NCBI GenBank assembly: GCA_964364925.1
Contig: CAYIOB010000020.1
Span: 1 to 11,979, forward strand
Direction of reading: 5' to 3'
DNA: 11,979 nt
From: JAMCZC01 sp964364925
Lineage (GTDB): Bacteria > Patescibacteriota > Microgenomatia > Levybacterales > UBA12049
Shown: positions 5,593 through 11,979 of the stretch, piece after piece
Position numbering within the stretch: position 1 is the first letter of the stretch
Layout: every line of letters starts with the position of its first letter
Notes under the pieces: generated by a model
Database searches by the model: none
What the model was told of the DNA's origin: nothing
What the model saw: the letters and a program-made list of their open reading frames with translations, nothing else
Position numbers and translations under genes: made by a program

Positions 5593-6876
5593 ATGAATTT
5601 TGCAATCCTTTTTATAGGAAAGACTCTCTCGTTTTTGAGTAAAAATTTAAATTTGGGACATGGATCAACCTGGCCGGGACATATTGCGCTTTCTTTAAAT
5701 CCCAATTTTGTTTCAGATGTATTTAAAAATTCAAAAACCAAGATAGTCCTGATAACAGGTACTAATGGTAAAACCACAACTGCCAAACTGATTAAAACGA
5801 TTTTTGAAAAAAACGGCAAAACTGTTTTTACAAACAGCTCAGGAGCAAACTTACTAAACGGAATTGCCTCATCAATAATTATAAACAGTAATTTAAGGAC
5901 GCTTAATGCAGACTTTGCAATTTTTGAGGTTGATGAAAACGCATTAACACAAGTTTCTGAAAAGCTTAAACCCGATTTTTTAATTGCGCTTAATCTTTTT
6001 AGGGATCAGTTGGATAGGTACGGTGAAATAGACACTATATCCGGACACTGGAAAACAATTTACAATAAGCTTAAAATCAAAACCGAATTTATACTAAATG
6101 CCGATGATCCGCAAATAGCATATCTTGGGATGAGTAAAGGTTATAAAAAATCTTATTTTGGCCTTGACGATTTCTCCTTGCAATCCCAGAGCTACCAGCA
6201 CGCTGCCGATTCAACACTTTGTCCTAAGTGCTCTGCAAAATTAAAATATGAAGTTCTGTATTATTCACATTTAGGGAACTGGTCATGTCTAAACTGTGGT
6301 TTAAAAAGACCTCAATTGGAATTGTCTAAATCAAATTTTTATCCTCTTGACGGAATCTATAATCGATATAACACAATAGCTGCTTCTCTTTTAGCAATAA
6401 AAAACGGAATGAGTATTAAAAATATTGATCAAGCTCTCAGGGAATTTAAACCTGCTTTCGGAAGACAGGAAACAATTCAAGTTAAAAATAAAAAAATAAA
6501 GTTTTTTCTTGCAAAAAATCCTACAAGCTTTAACGAATCTTTAAGAACGATAAAAGACCTCAATGCCAAGAATCTTCTTATTATTCTTAATGATAAAATT
6601 CCTGACGGACGGGATGTTTCATGGATTTGGGACATAGATTTTGAAATTTTGCTGGATCAAGAAACTAGTATTTTTCTTTCCGGAGACAGGGTTTATGACA
6701 TCGCATTAAGACTTAAATACGCGGGTATAGATAATTTTAATATCTACGCTGATTTAAAAGTGGCCGTGACCGAAGCGCTTAAAGCAACACCTCTTGAAGA
6801 AACTTTATATATTTTACCCACTTATTCTGCAATGCTTGAAACAAGAAAAATATTAACAGGCAAAAAGATACTATGA
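5593..6876 (+). CDS. murT: Lipid II isoglutaminyl synthase, MurT subunit
   Basis: The Mur-ligase-like subunit that activates the alpha-carboxyl of D-Glu in lipid II so that GatD-derived ammonia can convert it to D-isoglutamine. In 427 residues: N-terminal helix and FLSKNLNLGHGSTWPGHIAL, ATP loop GTNGKTTT (56-63), EVDENAL, LNLFRDQLDRYGE, a zinc ribbon with C210-C213 and C232-C235, then the DUF1727 domain with KNPTSFNES and DGRDVSWIWD. D341 in that last motif is the likely partner of the GatD catalytic triad. The ATG at 5593, one base after the htpX stop, fits the family N-terminus; the in-frame ATG at 5557 would overlap htpX and add 12 unrelated residues. The stop overlaps the gatD start (ATGA). 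Confidence 0.93.
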   Translation: MNFAILFIGKTLSFLSKNLNLGHGSTWPGHIALSLNPNFVSDVFKNSKTKIVLITGTNGKTTTAKLIKTIFEKNGKTVFTNSSGANLLNGIASSIIINSNLRTLNADFAIFEVDENALTQVSEKLKPDFLIALNLFRDQLDRYGEIDTISGHWKTIYNKLKIKTEFILNADDPQIAYLGMSKGYKKSYFGLDDFSLQSQSYQHAADSTLCPKCSAKLKYEVLYYSHLGNWSCLNCGLKRPQLELSKSNFYPLDGIYNRYNTIAASLLAIKNGMSIKNIDQALREFKPAFGRQETIQVKNKKIKFFLAKNPTSFNESLRTIKDLNAKNLLIILNDKIPDGRDVSWIWDIDFEILLDQETSIFLSGDRVYDIALRLKYAGIDNFNIYADLKVAVTEALKATPLEETLYILPTYSAMLETRKILTGKKIL

Positions 6877-7673
6877 CACAAAATCATAAATCATCAATCC
6901 CCAGCCTCGCCAAGCGAAGCGGGGCGGGCATAAATCATCAATCATTGACCATCGGCTGGCTATATCCCGAGCTGATGAATATTTATGGAGACCGCGGAAA
7001 TATCATAACCCTTGTCAAAAGATGTCAGTGGAGAGATATTGAGGTCAAAGTTATAAATATGAACGTGGGGTTTGACCATAAACTGCTTGCTGCGTGCGAC
7101 CTGCTGCTAATGGGCGGCGCACAAGATAAACAGCAAAAAGTTGTGTCAGATGATCTTCATAAAAAAGCAAAGACTCTTTCCGAAATGATTGAGAAAGGAA
7201 TCCCCGGTCTTTACATTTGCGGGGCATACCAATTTTTAGGCAATTACTATAAAAAAGCCGACGGCAAAATTATTAACGGACTTGGAATCTTCGATTTATA
7301 TACGGAGAATTTAGGAGATACAAGGCTTATTGGAAACTTAATTGCTAATTCAGATAGCTTTGGTAATTTAATAGGGTTTGAAAACCACGGCGGAAAAACT
7401 TACTTAGGTAAAAATATTAAACCTTTAGCAAAAGTCATAAAAGGCTTTGGCAATAACGGAGACGATAAAGCAGAAGGCGCGATTTACAAGAACAGCGTTG
7501 GAACTTATTTCCACGGACCAATTTTACCAAAAAATCCAAGACTTGCAGATTATTTAATAAAAACTTCTTTAAAAGTAAAATATAAAGAAGATTTTGAATT
7601 AAAAAAACTTGACGATTCACTTGCCGAAAACGCGAGGAAAGTGATTGCCAAAAGACTGTCTGTTGGCATATAA
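6873..7673 (+). CDS. gatD: Lipid II isoglutaminyl synthase, GatD glutaminase subunit
   Basis: The class I glutamine amidotransferase (CobB/CobQ-like) partner of MurT; it releases ammonia from glutamine. The family start is seen as LTIGWLYPELMNIYGDRGN from residue 25. The nucleophile is C116 in YICGAYQFLG. GFENHGGKTYLG follows, and the catalytic histidine is H214 in TYFHGP. The ATG at 6873 overlaps the murT stop and gives 266 residues, including a 24-residue N-terminal extension (TQNHKSSIPSLAKRSGAGIN...) encoded by a heptamer array and GC-rich palindrome. A TTG at 6945 (residue 25) would give the normal family length and may be the ancestral or real start. The last bases double as the gatC promoter. 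Confidence 0.92.
   Translation: MTQNHKSSIPSLAKRSGAGINHQSLTIGWLYPELMNIYGDRGNIITLVKRCQWRDIEVKVINMNVGFDHKLLAACDLLLMGGAQDKQQKVVSDDLHKKAKTLSEMIEKGIPGLYICGAYQFLGNYYKKADGKIINGLGIFDLYTENLGDTRLIGNLIANSDSFGNLIGFENHGGKTYLGKNIKPLAKVIKGFGNNGDDKAEGAIYKNSVGTYFHGPILPKNPRLADYLIKTSLKVKYKEDFELKKLDDSLAENARKVIAKRLSVGI
6881..6945 (+). repeat. Composite repeat: inverted GC-rich palindrome inside an AAATCAT heptamer array
   Basis: Units AAATCAT, AAATCAT, CAATC lie left of a 31-nt core (6899-6929) that is the reverse complement of the polX core with one mismatch. AAATCAT and CAATCAT follow on the right. The 15-nt word CATAAATCATCAATC occurs perfectly on both sides (6885-6899 and 6929-6943), like a target duplication. 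The core RNA can form a 7-bp stem, GCCTCGC with GCGGGGC, with one G-U pair. It encodes the odd N-terminus of GatD. Confidence 0.85.
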
Positions 7674-7674
7674 T
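7645..7674 (+). promoter_or_regulatory. Promoter for gatC, predicting a leaderless transcript
   Basis: TTGCCA (7645-7650), 18-nt spacer, perfect TATAAT (7669-7674), whose middle bases are the gatD stop codon. Exactly 7 nt follow before ATG at 7682, so RNA would start at or one base before the start codon. No Shine-Dalgarno precedes gatC. Confidence 0.55.
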
Positions 7675-7681
7675 AATCTCG

Positions 7682-7966
7682 ATGAAAATCGACGTTTCTC
7701 ATATTGCAAAACTGGCTAACCTACCTTTATCCTCAACCGAAAAAGCAAAATTCGAAAAACAGCTGCAGGAAACTCTAGAATACGTTGAAGGCCTTAACGA
7801 GGTGGAAACCAAAAATACAAAGCCAACGAGCCAAGTTACAGGACTTGAAAATGTAACAAGGCAAGATATTGTAAAACCATCGCTTTCCCAAAACGAAACG
7901 CTATCAAACGCAAAATCAACACATAATGGATTTTTTAAAGTTAGCGCAATCTTTGAAAATGAGTAA
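7682..7966 (+). CDS. gatC: Asp-tRNA(Asn)/Glu-tRNA(Gln) amidotransferase subunit C
   Basis: The small subunit that stabilises the GatA-GatB contact in the transamidosome. Its 94 residues match the usual length of about 95. Family features are the N-terminal IAKLANLPLSSTEKAKFEKQLQETLEYVEGLNEVET and the later LENVTRQDIVKPSLSQNETLSNA with the C-terminal FFKVSAIFE. It begins 8 nt after gatD, and its last 8 bases overlap the next gene (ATGAGTAA). A promoter embedded in the gatD end probably lets the gat genes be expressed apart from murT-gatD. Confidence 0.94.
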   Translation: MKIDVSHIAKLANLPLSSTEKAKFEKQLQETLEYVEGLNEVETKNTKPTSQVTGLENVTRQDIVKPSLSQNETLSNAKSTHNGFFKVSAIFENE

Positions 7967-8627
7967 ACAAAAAACATTAATTTACGTTATCAGGCATGGA
8001 GAATCTGCTTTCAATGTCTCTTTAGATATCAAAACACGTTTAATAGATGGCAAGCTAGAATCACCCCTGACTGACATTGGCAAAACACAAGCTAAAAAAC
8101 TAGCAAAAAAATTAACAGATGTTGAACTTGTTGCTATTTATGCTTCAGATTTAAGTAGGACAAAAGAAACAGCTGAAATCATTGCATTGGAAAAGAACCT
8201 AAAGCCAGTTTACCACAATACTATAAGGGAAAGAAGTGTTCATGATTACCATAAATTAAATGAAAAGTATGAATTTGATGAATTAATGAATATCATCTTA
8301 AAGCATCTCTCAACCCTAGACGAAACAGGCAAGATGAAATATAAACATACTCCTCTTATGGAAAGTGCGGAAGAAGGAGCAATAAGATTATTAAGCTTTA
8401 TTAAAGAGGCGGTATTTACGCATCAAGGTAAAGCAATTGCTATTGTTTGTCATGGGAATATAATGAGATCCTTATTAACCCACCTAGGCTTTGCAAAATA
8501 TGACGAACTTCCTCACGGATCTATTGAAAATACAGGATATTTTGTTTTGGAAAGCGATGGAATTGATTTTTTCGTAAAAGAAGCCTTTGGCGTAAACAAA
8601 CGAGTGGGAGAGTTTAGAAATTTTTAA
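7959..8627 (+). CDS. Histidine phosphatase family protein (phosphoglycerate mutase-like)
   Basis: A 222-residue branch-1 histidine phosphatase. The phosphate-accepting motif is RHGES (R12, H13, E15), the acid/base glutamate is probably E91 in IRERSVHDY, and the second histidine is H165 in VCHGN. LTDIGKTQA and YASDLSRTKETAE are also typical. The substrate cannot be told: candidates include phosphosugars, nucleotides and broad phosphomonoesters; the RERS region is not the cofactor-dependent glycolytic mutase pattern I would expect. I chose the ATG at 7959, overlapping the gatC stop, since the family motif then starts near residue 8; an ATG at 7926 inside gatC is less likely. The gene is wedged between gatC and gatA. 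Confidence 0.88.
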   Translation: MSKQKTLIYVIRHGESAFNVSLDIKTRLIDGKLESPLTDIGKTQAKKLAKKLTDVELVAIYASDLSRTKETAEIIALEKNLKPVYHNTIRERSVHDYHKLNEKYEFDELMNIILKHLSTLDETGKMKYKHTPLMESAEEGAIRLLSFIKEAVFTHQGKAIAIVCHGNIMRSLLTHLGFAKYDELPHGSIENTGYFVLESDGIDFFVKEAFGVNKRVGEFRNF

Positions 8628-8628
8628 T

Positions 8629-10074
8629 ATGCAGTTAAATAATTTAAACATTAAACAGGCAAAAGAAGGATTAAAAAAGAAAGACTTTTCATCTTTGGAA
8701 TTAACCAAAGCTTGTCTTGATCAAATCAAAAAAACTGAAGGAAAATTGAATGCTTTTGTCACGGTTACCGATAAAGAAGCTCTGGAACTAGCAAAAAAAG
8801 CAGACATTGAATTAGCTTCGCAAGGCGACGCCTTGGAGGCTAAACCCCTTCTTGGGATTCCGATAGCTATAAAAGATAATTTTTCCACTCTTGGAATAAG
8901 AACAACTGCTTCAAGTAAGGTTTTAAACGATTATATTCCCCCTTATGATGCAACCGTTGTAAAAAAATTAAAAGATGCAGGTGCGGTTCTTTTGGGAAAA
9001 ACCAATATGGACGCTTGGGCTCATGGATCTTCTACGGAAACGTCTGACTACGGACCGACAAAAAACCCTTGGGATACTAATCGTTTACCCGGAGGCTCTT
9101 CCGGTGGTTCTGCGGCCTCGGTTGCAGCTAACCAATGTATTGCGGCAATAGGTTCGGAAACAGCCGGCTCAATCAGGCAGCCTGCTTCTTGGTGCGGAGT
9201 TGTCGGACTAAAACCAACCTACGGAAGAGTAAGCAGGTACGGAGTTATTGCCATGGGTTCTTCGCTTGATTCACCTGGCCCGATTACAAAAACAGTTGAA
9301 GATTCGGCTTTAATTTTAGAAGTTTTAGCAGGAGCAGACGGCTTCGACGCTACCACTTCCCCATTGCCGGTAGGGAATTACTCACAAAAGTTAAATAAAA
9401 ATATTAAAGAATTGAGAGTGGGAATTTCCAGAGAGTATTTTATCGACGGGATTGATAAAGAAGTTAAAGAGACAGTTGAAAGGGCTGCTAAAGCATTAGA
9501 AAAATTTGGTGCAAAAGTTGAAAATATCAAACTATTCGATCCAAAATATGCGATTGATGTTTACACAATAATTCAAAGATCCGAAGTCTCATCAAATCTT
9601 GCACGATACGATGGAATTAGATACGGAAACGGACGTGATTATTTTAAAGATGAGGCAAAACGAAGAATTATGTTTGGCACGTATGCCCTTTCATCAGGAT
9701 ACTATGACCAGTATTACAATAAAGCACAGCAGGTAAGGACTGTAATAATCGATGACTTTAATAAAGCTTTTGAAAAAGTTGACGTAATAATTGCTCCCAC
9801 AAGCCCTTCCCTTGCATTACCCGTAGGGGCAACAAAAGATGCGTCTATGTTTGGGGAAATCGCGGACGTTCTGGTTGAACCATCTTCAATTGCGGGCCTT
9901 TGCGGAATAAATATCCCCGTAGGGTTTTCCAATTCAGGTCTTCCGATTGGAATGCAGATAATCGGGTCACAATTTAACGAGGAGTTAATTCTTTCTGTTG
10001 CGCATCAATATGAAGTAAATACTCAAAACGAAGACTGGAGAAAACTTAGGCCGAATTTACAATTTAAAATTTGA
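8629..10074 (+). CDS. gatA: Asp-tRNA(Asn)/Glu-tRNA(Gln) amidotransferase subunit A
   Basis: The glutaminase subunit; it releases ammonia from glutamine (or asparagine) and channels it to GatB. In 481 residues the amidase signature is complete, and the Ser-cisSer-Lys triad is K82 (IAIKDNF), S157 (GGSSGGS) and S181. Spacing (75 and 24 residues) equals that of the well-studied Staphylococcus GatA. The region around S181 is SETAGSIRQPAS rather than the usual SDTGGSIRQPAS. CGVVGLKPTYGRVSRYG and the C-terminal GLPIGMQIIG are normal. It starts one base after the phosphatase stop with no ribosome site, so coupling is likely. The final residues, about NLQFKI, are encoded by a heptamer array. Confidence 0.96.
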   Translation: MQLNNLNIKQAKEGLKKKDFSSLELTKACLDQIKKTEGKLNAFVTVTDKEALELAKKADIELASQGDALEAKPLLGIPIAIKDNFSTLGIRTTASSKVLNDYIPPYDATVVKKLKDAGAVLLGKTNMDAWAHGSSTETSDYGPTKNPWDTNRLPGGSSGGSAASVAANQCIAAIGSETAGSIRQPASWCGVVGLKPTYGRVSRYGVIAMGSSLDSPGPITKTVEDSALILEVLAGADGFDATTSPLPVGNYSQKLNKNIKELRVGISREYFIDGIDKEVKETVERAAKALEKFGAKVENIKLFDPKYAIDVYTIIQRSEVSSNLARYDGIRYGNGRDYFKDEAKRRIMFGTYALSSGYYDQYYNKAQQVRTVIIDDFNKAFEKVDVIIAPTSPSLALPVGATKDASMFGEIADVLVEPSSIAGLCGINIPVGFSNSGLPIGMQIIGSQFNEELILSVAHQYEVNTQNEDWRKLRPNLQFKI

Positions 10075-10087
10075 AATTGGTAATTAA
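10053..10087 (+). repeat. Degenerate heptamer array at the gatA end
   Basis: Five 7-nt units: GAATTTA, CAATTTA, AAATTTG, AAATTGG, TAATTAA. They cover the last gatA codons, its TGA stop (10072-10074) and most of the gap to gatB. No GC-rich core is inserted here. The units are AT-rich and degenerate, so chance is harder to exclude than at 1424-1465. Confidence 0.55.
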
Positions 10088-10092
10088 AAATC

Positions 10093-11415
10093 ATGAATAA
10101 ATATACGCCCGTAATTGGTTTAGAAGTACACGTAGAGCTAAAAACAAACAGCAAAATGTTTTGTGCTTGTTCTGCTGACTACTTTGGTAAAAAACCTAAT
10201 ACCCATACTTGTCCTGTTTGTTTGGGACTTCCCGGAGCATTACCGGTTCCGAATAAAAAGGCAATAGAGTGGTGCGTAATGATTGGACTAGCTTTAAATT
10301 GTGACATTCCCCTATTTAGTAAATTCGACAGAAAAAATTATTTTTATCCTGATCTTGCCAAAGGTTACCAGATTTCTCAATACGATAAGCCTTTTTGTCA
10401 AAAAGGCTGGATAGAATTATCAAATGGCAAAAGAATTGGAATTACCAGAGTCCACATGGAAGAAGATACCGGTAAATTAATTCATGAAACAGTGAATGGT
10501 AAAAAAGTAAGTCTAATTGACTTTAACCGTTCAGGGGTCCCGCTTGTTGAAATTGTTACAGAACCGGATTTTGAAACGGCTGATGAAGTTAAAGAATACC
10601 TTCAAAAACTTCAGCAAATAGTAAGGTACCTTAACGTCTCAAATGCAGACATGGAAAAAGGAGACATGAGATTAGAACCAAATATTTCTTTAAAAAAAGA
10701 AAATGAAACTGAACTTCCTAAGTATAAGGTAGAAGTAAAAAACATAAATTCGTTTGGTTTTGTCACCAAAGCAATAAACTATGAGGTAAAAAGACAAACT
10801 GAAATTTTGGAAGATGGAAAAACTCCGGTGCAGGAAACTAGGGGATTTGTTGAAAAAAATTCATCAACTATTACGCAAAGGGTTAAAGAAGAAGCATCCG
10901 ACTATAGATACTTCCCTGAGCCGGATATTCCTCCAATTAGATGGTCTGAAAATGAAATAGGCAAACTAAAATCATTTCTTCCGGAACTCCCCAATACAAA
11001 ATTTTTGAGATTTCAAAAAGAATATTCACTCTCTCAATATGACAATGAGCTGTTAATAAGATCCCTTGAACTTGCAAACTACTTTGAAGAAGCAGTTAAA
11101 GCTGGGCAGCTAGTAAATATAACTCCAAAACAAATCGCGAATCATATTATTAATAAAAAGATTGATATTAATAATATCCTGCCTGCAAAGCTTGTTGAAG
11201 AAATATTTACGGCAATTAAGACAGACTCTGTTGATAATGAAGAACTAAAAAAAATAATTAAGAAAGTACTCTCAGATAACCCAAAAGTTGCACAGGACTA
11301 TAAAAAAGGAAAAGATACGGTAATCCAATTTGCGATTGGACAGGTAATGTATATAATAAAAAAGAAAATCGATACAGAAATTTTAAAGAAACTAATTATG
11401 GAGGAATTAAAATAA
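10093..11415 (+). CDS. gatB: Asp-tRNA(Asn)/Glu-tRNA(Gln) amidotransferase subunit B
   Basis: The kinase/transamidase subunit that phosphorylates misacylated Glu- or Asp-tRNA and amidates it with ammonia from GatA. It is 440 residues against a usual 470-480. The cradle domain opens with PVIGLEVHVEL. Zinc-binding cysteines are C24, C26, C40 and C43 (CPVCLGLPGALP). KNYFYPDLAKGYQISQYD, HMEEDTGK, DFNRSGVPLVEIVTEPD and DYRYFPEPDIPP are all present. The helical and YqeY-like tail ends in NPKVAQDYKKGK...GQVMYIIK, so no domain is lost and loops seem shortened. The start lies 18 nt past gatA behind a heptamer array, with no Shine-Dalgarno. Confidence 0.96.
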   Translation: MNKYTPVIGLEVHVELKTNSKMFCACSADYFGKKPNTHTCPVCLGLPGALPVPNKKAIEWCVMIGLALNCDIPLFSKFDRKNYFYPDLAKGYQISQYDKPFCQKGWIELSNGKRIGITRVHMEEDTGKLIHETVNGKKVSLIDFNRSGVPLVEIVTEPDFETADEVKEYLQKLQQIVRYLNVSNADMEKGDMRLEPNISLKKENETELPKYKVEVKNINSFGFVTKAINYEVKRQTEILEDGKTPVQETRGFVEKNSSTITQRVKEEASDYRYFPEPDIPPIRWSENEIGKLKSFLPELPNTKFLRFQKEYSLSQYDNELLIRSLELANYFEEAVKAGQLVNITPKQIANHIINKKIDINNILPAKLVEEIFTAIKTDSVDNEELKKIIKKVLSDNPKVAQDYKKGKDTVIQFAIGQVMYIIKKKIDTEILKKLIMEELK

Positions 11416-11979
11416 TGCCAGAAACTTCAACTGCTCTAGAAAATGGTAAAACACCTGATAGCCATCCCTCAAAAGAAACATTTAGGCATTTAAGGCATCA
11501 GATTAGAGAAAGAATGCCTGAGGCAAAAAGGAAAATCTTTGAGAAAAGCGGAACATCACCAACGCCCAGGGAGTTAATAAATGCAGCGGGAGACAAACTA
11601 CGCCACGAAATCGAATCGGATTATGATGTTTTGACCGGCTTACTAAACAAAAGGGGCTATGAGAAGCAAGTGAAAAAAGCTATAGAAAAAGCTAATGCTG
11701 ACAATACCCCCACAGCAGTAGCAGTGGTAGATTTAGATGACTTAAAAACAATAAATGATACTTTAGGACATGATGCGGGAGATAAAATGTTACAAGATGC
11801 AGCAAGCGCACTAAAAACAGCCTCTAGAGAGGCTGACGTAGTTGCCCGAATAGGAGGAGATGAGTACCGGATATTCTTAACAAACACAACTCCGGAGCTT
11901 GCTTCTGGCTGGAAGCAAAGGTTTAATGAAGAATTAAAAAAGAGAAACATACATGCTAGTGTAGGGATATGCGAAGTAG
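11415..11979 (+). CDS. GGDEF domain protein, probable diguanylate cyclase (partial, runs off window)
   Basis: The ATG shares a base with the gatB stop (TAATG), and GGAGG lies 10 nt upstream inside gatB. In the 188 codons visible, a polar 65-residue N-terminus with no membrane segment precedes the domain signature DVLTGLLNKRGYE (about 71-83), then VAVVDLDDLKTINDTLGHDAGD. The active site is GGDEY (147-151), a functional-type variant. An RxxD inhibitory site (R138, D141) stands five residues before GGDEY. The domain should make cyclic di-GMP with product inhibition. ASVGI, the typical end of the domain, is just visible. What follows is unknown. The soluble N-terminus has no recognisable sensor domain. 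Confidence 0.88.
   Translation, partial: MPETSTALENGKTPDSHPSKETFRHLRHQIRERMPEAKRKIFEKSGTSPTPRELINAAGDKLRHEIESDYDVLTGLLNKRGYEKQVKKAIEKANADNTPTAVAVVDLDDLKTINDTLGHDAGDKMLQDAASALKTASREADVVARIGGDEYRIFLTNTTPELASGWKQRFNEELKKRNIHASVGICEV

Noticed and set aside
6881..6945. CRISPR array
   Set aside because: The two 15-nt direct repeats flank one palindromic core; there are no further repeat-spacer units and no cas genes.
6874..10074. TGA recoded as glycine, as in some CPR lineages
   Set aside because: TGA ends murT and gatA exactly at family C-termini and no in-frame TGA occurs within the genes.

Overview
The window looks like a metagenome-assembled fragment (a run of ten Ns at 1330-1339 marks a scaffold join) from an AT-rich bacterium with short intergenic gaps and the standard code: TGA ends murT and gatA and is not read as Gly. 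Gene content and divergence suggest a Patescibacteria/CPR lineage, possibly Microgenomates. That placement is inferred from style (divergent CTP synthase, compact operons, GatCAB, heptamer repeats) and was not tested with a tree.

Layout. Positions 1-945 (minus) hold the synthase half of CTP synthase (pyrG), cut off by the window edge. Positions 946-1466 hold no large gene. They contain the pyrG promoter, a possible 16-codon plus-strand ORF ending in a strong hairpin terminator, a complete tRNA-Gly(CCC), two odd 44-nt tRNA-Gly-like fragments on either side of the N gap, a tRNA promoter and a heptamer repeat array. Positions 1467-2215 (minus) hold a membrane-anchored double-LysM protein behind tRNA-Asp(GTC). 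Positions 2332-5591 (plus) hold polX (repair polymerase with PHP domain), lemA and htpX (membrane protein and M48 protease pair). Positions 5593-7673 hold murT-gatD, the lipid II isoglutamine synthase pair. Positions 7682-11415 hold gatC, a histidine-phosphatase gene, gatA and gatB. From 11415 to the window end lies the start of a GGDEF (diguanylate cyclase) protein with an intact I-site.

How the genes work together. LysM protein and MurT-GatD both concern the peptidoglycan envelope, and LemA-HtpX concern membrane protein quality. GatCAB makes Gln-tRNA(Gln) and/or Asn-tRNA(Asn) by transamidation, so the tRNA-Asp and GatCAB genes both belong to translation. From lemA to the GGDEF gene the genes are co-directional, with gaps of 18 nt or less or overlaps, so they probably form one long operon with an extra internal promoter before gatC.

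Two signals stand out. First, an almost identical GC-rich 31-nt partial palindrome, embedded in locus-specific 7-nt repeat arrays, sits in frame inside polX and, inverted, at the 5' end of gatD. It has added peptide to both proteins. Second, good sigma70-type promoters of pyrG, polX and gatC lie so close to the start codons that transcripts would be leaderless or nearly so, while lemA and the LysM gene have strong Shine-Dalgarno sites.
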